Shown: one piece after another, positions 5,418 through 10,862 of the stretch
Numbering within the stretch: position 1 is the first letter of the stretch
How the letters are laid out: every line of letters begins with the position of its first letter
Source of the DNA: Candidatus Altimarinota bacterium
GTDB taxonomy: Bacteria; Patescibacteriota; Gracilibacteria; UBA1369; LOWO2-01-FULL-3
DNA: 10,862 nt
Assembly: GCA_029939035.1 (NCBI GenBank)
Contig: JAOZTS010000002.1
Location: forward strand, 1 to 10,862
Direction: 5' to 3'
Notes under the pieces: generated by a model
What the model was told of the DNA's origin: nothing
Database searches by the model: none
The model's input: only the letters and a program-made list of their open reading frames with translations
Program-made: the position numbers and the translations under genes

Positions 5418-8400
5418 ATGTCGACACCGAACGAAGATAGAAAACAAGGAGTAGAGGATGAACTCAATGCCCCATTGGATGCTATTGCGCATGTTGGAAT
5501 TGATAAGCCGCATGAAATGCTGGATGAGGCGGTAAAAGCAAAAGTGATTTCGGAAGAAGTTAAGGATAAAATTCAGACAGAAATGCCAGGGCATGTTTTG
5601 TTGTTTCAAAAGAATTTGGCTGTTGAGCAAAGGGAGACTGTAAATAACAAAGTATCAGTACGTAGAGCGTTTCAGCTAACATATGGAAAGTTCATGTTGG
5701 AGGCTGATAATGAGCTGAAGAAGACTGATAGTGTTCTAATGAGAGCATTAGAAAAGGTTGTTAAATTCCCAGTGAATCGAAAGTTAGGACTGAAGGGTCG
5801 CACAGAGTTAGAAGCCGCTGCGGCTCAATTGGACAAGGTGAGATATTCGCGTGATGCGGGAGAGTATGCGAATAATCAATACAGGGACAGCAGTGCTGAA
5901 AGGGAGGATATGGAAGAGAAAAAGGCAAAAACCGAGGATGACATTAAAAATCTAGAGCAACTTCAGGACTCATTTGAAGACATAGATGTCGCTGAAAATT
6001 TAGATCAGAGAATTAAAGTACTTGCAGACATTCATGATCTGAGAAAAGGCTTTAAAGAGAGAAAAACGGAGCTTATCAAAGAAAGCTCAGAGTTGGATGG
6101 CCAAAATGGGGAATTGCAGGAAAAAATTGATAACTACAAAGGACTGGTAAATACGCTAACTGACAATCTTAATCACTTAAGTGTGGCTGTAAGTAGGCAC
6201 GTTAACGATGACGAAGCGACTGTGATAGAAGCAGTTCTTGCATTACTGCATGAAATTGACACTGGTGATGATTTTGATATTAAGGCGTTTCAAGATTTTT
6301 TGGAGTCAGAATTGAAGCCACTGCTAGAAAGAATATATCCGTCATATATTAGAGGTTTTGCTGGAATTGCTTCCCCTGCTCTTCCAACTGGTTATGCGAA
6401 TGAGCAAATACAGAGGCCATTGAAGGCAATTACAGCTCAGCTAAAAACTCTAAAGGGAGACGTGTATCTTTTTCATGATCAAGAAGATATCGGCATAGTT
6501 GGAGAAGAGAGAGACAGAATTTCAGGGCTTAGCGAGGATGCAGAAGAGAGCTTTTCGAAGGAAGTTGATTTATTACATTATGACTTAGACAAATTTGATG
6601 ATGTTGTGAGAATTTTCAGAAAAGGAGTTGATGACAATAACCAGTTAAGTCCAGAGCTGGTTCAGTCAATTTCAACTAGATGCGGTAAATATTTAAAGGA
6701 ATATGAGGGCTTTCAGTGGGAACCAACGGAAAGTTTGGATCTGAAACACTTTCAAGATTTTGTAGAAAATGTTTATGAAGCTTTCATGGATGATATTCTA
6801 GAATTGTTAGAGCCTGAGTTAATCACTAAAGATAATGAATTCGCTAGTATAGACGATAGTTTGGCAATCCTAAATAGTCAGATAGATGTATATCAGTCGT
6901 ATTCTGAGAGTGGACTTCATGCGAATTTGGCGGCCACTATACAAAATGATTTGGAAGGGGCTCATGACGAGTTGGCGCAATTACAGATTTATCTTTCGGA
7001 TTTGGAAGCGAAGAGAATCCCACTGGACGAGGAGAGAGAGACTCAGGTTGAGGAAAAAGGGCGCATTGATCACAATCTGGATACTATAGGAAAGCAAATA
7101 GTTGAGTTAGACGTAGATTGGCAAAAATTGAGCAAGCAGTTAAAAACTGCACAACAGATTGTCGAGGACGATGAGGATCAAAATGCTATGTATTTGGCCA
7201 AACAATCAATAAATGAAATAAACCAAAAATTAAGTGAGATGGAACTAAGATTGGCGGAGTTAAAGGAGAAGCATAAAAAAGCGTACTGGAAAAATCAAAG
7301 GGAGGGCACAGCAGTAGTTGATAAAATTAAAGACATTGAAGACGAGGCTGAAAGCACACAAAGAGCTATATCTAAGTTACAAGCTAAAATAAATACTTTA
7401 CACAGTATGACACCTGAAAACAGATTGATTGAAAATGCTTTTTCAGGTCTCCGATTTGATTCTGATGGTAATATGAAAGTTCGTGGATTTGAGACAAATT
7501 TTGAACATGCGGTAGGTCAACTACAAGAAGCCATTGATTACTTTTCATCTCCAACTAACATTCCAGAATTAAGAAAAGCTCATGATGAACTTTCACAAGC
7601 TGTAAACGATTCGAGAGAGGCATTAATTAAAGGTCTAGAATTAGACAGTGACTTTCTTACGCTAGATATTAAGACTAAGATTAAAAAATTGGAAAGGGAG
7701 ATAAAAGCAAAAGATTCAGCACACTCAAAACTGACAACTTTTTTTAAGGAGCAAAACATAAAAAAGGATTTGGATGCATTAGAACGTAATCATTTTAAAA
7801 GATATCCTAAAGGGCAAACGGCTCCAGCATTTGACAGGGCGGGTGAGCAAACTAGGCTTGAGGATGAATACAGCAATAACGCAAGGAAGCTCTCAAAAGA
7901 CCTGGATATGCTTGAGGAATTAAAGGATAAGTATTCAAGGATTGACGAAGCTACGAATGCTTTTTATAGTTCATCTGAGACACTTTTCAAACATCTGGAG
8001 GCTCTAGAAAAAGCAAATGTCCCAATTTCAAGCAATGGCAAACAATTGCAAATCGAAGTGGCTTTAGCTCAATTTGGAGATATTGATGAAAGAAAAATTG
8101 ATCCACATAAATTGTTAAGATTGCATAGCTCATTCCAAGGATTTTTTGATGCAGATTCAAATGTCGTAGATTTGGTTAGAGATGTTAGAGAAGCTCATGC
8201 AGATATATCTGAAAGTACAGACCTTACAGATACAGAAGCGGCGAAGAAAATCGTTCATGCAATAGTTGCAGAGCAATATCCGGACCTTCCATTTGAGGAG
8301 CAGCAAAAAGTTGCATCTGCTATTTTGGCGGATGATATTCACACAATTCAGACAGAGCAAAGTTATGAAGAGTTGGCTGAAGAGCATTTTGCAGAAATTG

Positions 8401-9647
8401 CAGATACTGTGAACATGGTAGGAGTTCAGGGCAGACTAGTGAATTTTAAATTCGCAGTTGACGACAAGGAACAGCAGCCGTTTAAAGGGCTGACTCCAGA
8501 GGACTTTTCATCTTGGGATAGAATGGAAGAACTGTTTGATCTTGGAAAATTGAATTATCAAAATGGATTCTTCGCCTTGGCGGCATTTGAGATGTTTGCT
8601 GAAGAGGGCGACGGAAAAAGATCAAAGCAATCTGTTGAGCTTAAGAAAAAGCTACGAATGTCATTGGCGGAGGAGCTAGGTATTGAAGAAAGACTGGACG
8701 GGGCTGGAGAAAATAGGATCCTGGACGATGCTTTTAAAGAGCAGACTGAAAAGGCAAAACCACTGATGCAGGAATATTTCAAAGAGTACTCAGTCAAGAA
8801 TCTTGAATGGAAGCAGTATAAGGTTAATGAGTTACAAATGAGATTTCAACTTTACAATGAGCAGTTAAAATTGGGAAAAATCGACCAGACCGTTTACAAA
8901 TTGAAGTGTGACCAAGTTTATGAGGAGGCAAGGGCATATGACGTTGCTGATAGATTTACGCAGAGCTCTGTTCTTGCTGGATTCTGGAATAGTAAGCATT
9001 CGCAATGGACGAGAGATAAAGGACTTGAAGTTGGAAGTTATACGGCTAGAAAGGCCAAAGCAGGACTATTTGAGGGAGGAATGCTGTATCTTCGAGGACT
9101 TGTCGGAGGAGTCAAATTAGCAGCGACTACCACTGCGCAAACAGTTTTGAAGGCCCCAGTTAGTATTCTTAAAAACGGAGGATTATTGGCTATATCTCCA
9201 TTAAAATGGGGAGTTAATTTAAAGAGAAGGACACAAAACTTGATTAATGGTGGAAGGAATTGGTTTAGAAAGAGAAAAGGAAAAGAGTTAAAGGAGAAAG
9301 TCGAAATGTGGACGCCATTTAGCGTTGGAGAGAGCGTTCGAAAGGATTTAGGTAGAGTTGGTGAATATTCTAAGACAAAGGCTTCGAAAACTTGGGAAGG
9401 GACAAAGACAGCATTTGGAAAGGTTGGAGGTTTTTGGTCTAAAGAAGCGTGGAAAAGTAATGCATATAAGGACAGAACAGATGTTGATACGGCTTCTCTG
9501 GAAAAACAGGCAGACGAATTGGCAAAGGCGGGTCAGGGAGAGTCAATTCAGGTCGAATCTTCACCTTATATAGATTTGGACAAATATCGAGTTCAATTAC
9601 AGGAATTAGACAAAATGACAGGAGTTCCTGATGCAAAAGCAGCATAA
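5418..9647 (+). CDS. Giant coiled-coil protein of unknown function (1409 residues)
   Basis: I do not recognise this protein. It has no signal peptide and only two cysteines, so it is probably cytoplasmic. It is helical and highly charged almost throughout. Likely coiled coils lie at about 155-255, 480-668, 715-793 and 808-867, alternating with more compact helical stretches at 1-150, 260-475 and 870-1180. Residues about 1184-1350 differ in character: glycine- and lysine-rich, with aromatic and hydrophobic positions spaced 3-4 apart, and a very basic FRKRKGKELKEK segment. This suggests an amphipathic region that could lie on a membrane or nucleic acid. I see no Walker A or other nucleotide-binding motif, so it is not an SMC or Rad50 ATPase despite the coiled coils. 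I chose the ATG at 5418 over a TTG at 5376 because the TTG sits inside the promoter. The next gene follows after 12 nt. Confidence 0.85.
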   Translation: MSTPNEDRKQGVEDELNAPLDAIAHVGIDKPHEMLDEAVKAKVISEEVKDKIQTEMPGHVLLFQKNLAVEQRETVNNKVSVRRAFQLTYGKFMLEADNELKKTDSVLMRALEKVVKFPVNRKLGLKGRTELEAAAAQLDKVRYSRDAGEYANNQYRDSSAEREDMEEKKAKTEDDIKNLEQLQDSFEDIDVAENLDQRIKVLADIHDLRKGFKERKTELIKESSELDGQNGELQEKIDNYKGLVNTLTDNLNHLSVAVSRHVNDDEATVIEAVLALLHEIDTGDDFDIKAFQDFLESELKPLLERIYPSYIRGFAGIASPALPTGYANEQIQRPLKAITAQLKTLKGDVYLFHDQEDIGIVGEERDRISGLSEDAEESFSKEVDLLHYDLDKFDDVVRIFRKGVDDNNQLSPELVQSISTRCGKYLKEYEGFQWEPTESLDLKHFQDFVENVYEAFMDDILELLEPELITKDNEFASIDDSLAILNSQIDVYQSYSESGLHANLAATIQNDLEGAHDELAQLQIYLSDLEAKRIPLDEERETQVEEKGRIDHNLDTIGKQIVELDVDWQKLSKQLKTAQQIVEDDEDQNAMYLAKQSINEINQKLSEMELRLAELKEKHKKAYWKNQREGTAVVDKIKDIEDEAESTQRAISKLQAKINTLHSMTPENRLIENAFSGLRFDSDGNMKVRGFETNFEHAVGQLQEAIDYFSSPTNIPELRKAHDELSQAVNDSREALIKGLELDSDFLTLDIKTKIKKLEREIKAKDSAHSKLTTFFKEQNIKKDLDALERNHFKRYPKGQTAPAFDRAGEQTRLEDEYSNNARKLSKDLDMLEELKDKYSRIDEATNAFYSSSETLFKHLEALEKANVPISSNGKQLQIEVALAQFGDIDERKIDPHKLLRLHSSFQGFFDADSNVVDLVRDVREAHADISESTDLTDTEAAKKIVHAIVAEQYPDLPFEEQQKVASAILADDIHTIQTEQSYEELAEEHFAEIADTVNMVGVQGRLVNFKFAVDDKEQQPFKGLTPEDFSSWDRMEELFDLGKLNYQNGFFALAAFEMFAEEGDGKRSKQSVELKKKLRMSLAEELGIEERLDGAGENRILDDAFKEQTEKAKPLMQEYFKEYSVKNLEWKQYKVNELQMRFQLYNEQLKLGKIDQTVYKLKCDQVYEEARAYDVADRFTQSSVLAGFWNSKHSQWTRDKGLEVGSYTARKAKAGLFEGGMLYLRGLVGGVKLAATTTAQTVLKAPVSILKNGGLLAISPLKWGVNLKRRTQNLINGGRNWFRKRKGKELKEKVEMWTPFSVGESVRKDLGRVGEYSKTKASKTWEGTKTAFGKVGGFWSKEAWKSNAYKDRTDVDTASLEKQADELAKAGQGESIQVESSPYIDLDKYRVQLQELDKMTGVPDAKAA

Positions 9648-9659
9648 TTTAAATTATTT

Positions 9660-10082
9660 ATGAATAATCAAAGCACAAAAACAGCTAAGGAGATCAAGGA
9701 GGCATTATCGTCACTGACGGAAGATCAAAAGCTAATGATGGATGATGTAGTATTGGCTGATGCTGTATATGATGGTGTGATTAGTCTATTGAATATTGCT
9801 GAAGATGATCATTTGCAAAAAAGTCTTCTATATGGGGTTTTGGTTCGTCAAACCAGGGACCATATCGTTTTCTCAATTTGGAACAATATGACGCCTGAAC
9901 AGTCCAAACATTTGCGTGATTTCGTTAACCAGGTAGCAGTGACTAACCCTGGAATTTCTCATGAAAACGTGATGATGGAATTTGCACAGTTGTATCCCCC
10001 ACTGATAGATAAGGTTTATGAAAGTTTAGGAAAATTCTTCCAGGATTTTATTGAAAAATTTAATAAAATCAACAAAATTTAG
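9660..10082 (+). CDS. Hypothetical helical protein (140 residues)
   Basis: Not recognised. The protein is acidic to neutral and looks all-helical: an amphipathic helix TKTAKEIKEALSSL near the start, a middle helix around VVLADAVYDGVISLLNIAE, a MTPEQSKHLRDFVNQV helix (about 78-93), and a C-terminal amphipathic helix YESLGKFFQDFIEKF (about 120-134) that could bind a partner or a membrane surface. No signal peptide, no membrane-spanning helix and no catalytic motif can be seen. It begins 12 nt after the giant coiled-coil gene in an AT-rich linker containing the palindrome AATTTAAATT, with no promoter of its own, so the two are very likely co-transcribed. A functional link to the giant protein is an inference from that spacing. 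Confidence 0.8.
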   Translation: MNNQSTKTAKEIKEALSSLTEDQKLMMDDVVLADAVYDGVISLLNIAEDDHLQKSLLYGVLVRQTRDHIVFSIWNNMTPEQSKHLRDFVNQVAVTNPGISHENVMMEFAQLYPPLIDKVYESLGKFFQDFIEKFNKINKI

Positions 10083-10108
10083 TATTTAGAGAAATCGCAC
10101 TTTCCGTA

Positions 10109-10137
10109 TTGAATTATTCCTCTGTTTTTGGTATAAT
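10109..10137 (+). promoter_or_regulatory. Strong extended -10 promoter of the Ala/Pro/Lys-tailed gene
   Basis: TTGAAT (10109-10114), a 17-bp spacer and a perfect TATAAT (10132-10137) preceded by TGG (10129-10131) form the best promoter in the window. The start would be near 10144, about 42 nt before the ATG at 10186. The leader begins in a possible AU-only hairpin, ATATTTT-CAA-AAAATAT (10144-10160). An AAGGA follows but lies about 17 nt from the ATG, too far for a normal Shine-Dalgarno. Confidence 0.7.
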
Positions 10138-10185
10138 AATATGATATTTTCAAAAAATATATCAAGGAAATAAATATAAAAACAC

Positions 10186-10862
10186 ATGGGAAAAGACGAT
10201 AAAGACAAAACTAAATCATCGGCTACGCCCGCTCCTGCTGCGCCTACAGCGCCGGTAGCTGCACCTTCGGCAACGCCAAAGGCTGCACCAAAAGCTGGTG
10301 TAAAAAAATCTGCAAAAGCAGCCAGAGTAACTGCAAAAGCGAATGTGGATACGACATCAATGAGAACTAAATTCGAAAAGCAGCAAAAAGCTGCAGCGAA
10401 ATCAATGCTCTCAAATCTTAGTGAATGGAAAATCAGTGTTGCTAGAAGAAGCGGAAAAGTAAATCCACAACTTTGGTCTTTTACATCTAAGGCAGACATG
10501 GATCGAGTGAAAAAAGAATGGAGTTATCTTGGAATTACAAAAGGAAATTCAGCTTTTTACAATAAAATGTTTAGAGTCCTAAGCAAATCATATAATCCTC
10601 AATTTTTGGGGACAATCCGAAGACCATCAGCGAAATATGATGCTTACACGAATCCGCTTGGAAATTCCAAGGATCTTGCAGCGAATACTGATCCAGATTT
10701 TACAGTTGCAGTAAACTACTTTACAGCAATCAAGAAAATGGTTGAGGATCAGGATACGTTCCAAAAAGCTACAAAGAAAAATTTGCAAGAAAGAAACGAG
10801 GACTCAATTGTCTCTACAGTGACAAATGTGGTTCAAGAAAATTTGGCGGCTTTTAAGGAAGC
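10186..10862 (+). CDS. Hypothetical protein with Ala/Pro/Lys-rich N-terminal tail (3' end outside window)
   Basis: Not recognised. About 225 codons are open to the window edge. The protein starts MGKDDKDKTKSSATPAPAAP; residues 1-50 are low-complexity Ala/Pro/Lys/Thr, including PKAAPKAGVKKSAKAARV (about 37-54), presumably disordered and basic. From about residue 60 it becomes a folded-looking, mainly helical domain with conserved-looking aromatics (SEWKISVARRSGKVNPQLW, KEWSYLGITKGNSAFYNKMF). There is no signal peptide. The tail resembles histone H1-like bacterial proteins in composition, but similar linkers occur in many unrelated proteins. It is on the same strand as the two preceding unknown genes and has its own strong promoter. 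The opposite strand is also open here, as expected for Ala-rich coding sequence, and I do not call a gene there. Confidence 0.8.
   Translation, partial: MGKDDKDKTKSSATPAPAAPTAPVAAPSATPKAAPKAGVKKSAKAARVTAKANVDTTSMRTKFEKQQKAAAKSMLSNLSEWKISVARRSGKVNPQLWSFTSKADMDRVKKEWSYLGITKGNSAFYNKMFRVLSKSYNPQFLGTIRRPSAKYDAYTNPLGNSKDLAANTDPDFTVAVNYFTAIKKMVEDQDTFQKATKKNLQERNEDSIVSTVTNVVQENLAAFKE

Noticed and set aside
5418..9647. SMC/Rad50-type chromosome ATPase
   Set aside because: The coiled coils are suggestive, but there is no Walker A, ABC signature or Walker B motif at either end.
10086..10499. Minus-strand 137-residue hydrophobic open frame
   Set aside because: It is antisense to the Ala/Pro/Lys-rich start of the gene at 10186 and to its promoter. 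The Ala- and Phe-rich composition follows from that complementarity.

Overview
This window looks like a chromosomal segment of a small-genome, AT-rich bacterium, most likely from the Candidate Phyla Radiation (Patescibacteria, perhaps Peregrinibacteria-like). That assignment is an inference. It rests on the ribosomal protein L19 with a long acidic tail, the near-total absence of Shine-Dalgarno sequences, a winged-helix regulator carrying a degenerate nucleotidyltransferase-like domain, and several large or small proteins I cannot place in any family. Every gene reads under the standard bacterial code. The rnhB gene stops at TGA at a normal C-terminus, so UGA is not read as glycine here. I see no tRNA, rRNA, CRISPR array, insertion sequence or phage gene.

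Layout. Positions 1-1951 (minus strand) form a translation/housekeeping operon: rplS, rnhB, then a csaB-type polysaccharide pyruvyl transferase that runs off the left edge. Positions 1952-2084 are a divergent promoter region. Positions 2085-3047 (plus) encode a putative lipid-anchored M43-like (pappalysin-type) zinc protease. It converges, with a 5-nt gap, on a minus-strand group at 3053-5255: trigger factor (tig), a small two-helix LapA-like membrane protein, and a winged-helix regulator with a repeat-rich upstream region. Positions 5256-5417 are a second divergent promoter region, where the two -35 boxes abut. From 5418 to the right edge (plus) lies a group of unrecognised genes: a 1409-residue coiled-coil protein, a 140-residue helical protein 12 nt downstream, and, behind its own strong extended -10 promoter, a protein with an Ala/Pro/Lys-rich tail that is cut by the window end. 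No gene-free stretch exceeds 300 bases; the longest gap is 162 nt.

How the parts work together. The left half is core translation (L19, trigger factor), genome maintenance (RNase HII) and cell-surface construction (CsaB, the lipoprotein protease, the membrane protein). The right half is the most likely place for something undescribed: a giant cytoplasmic coiled-coil protein ending in a basic amphipathic region, with two neighbours of unknown function. Three promoters (rplS, the protease, the giant gene) share one geometry: 17-bp spacers and predicted leaders of only about 14-16 nt without Shine-Dalgarno. This geometry also decides two start codons, placing upstream TTG candidates inside promoters.
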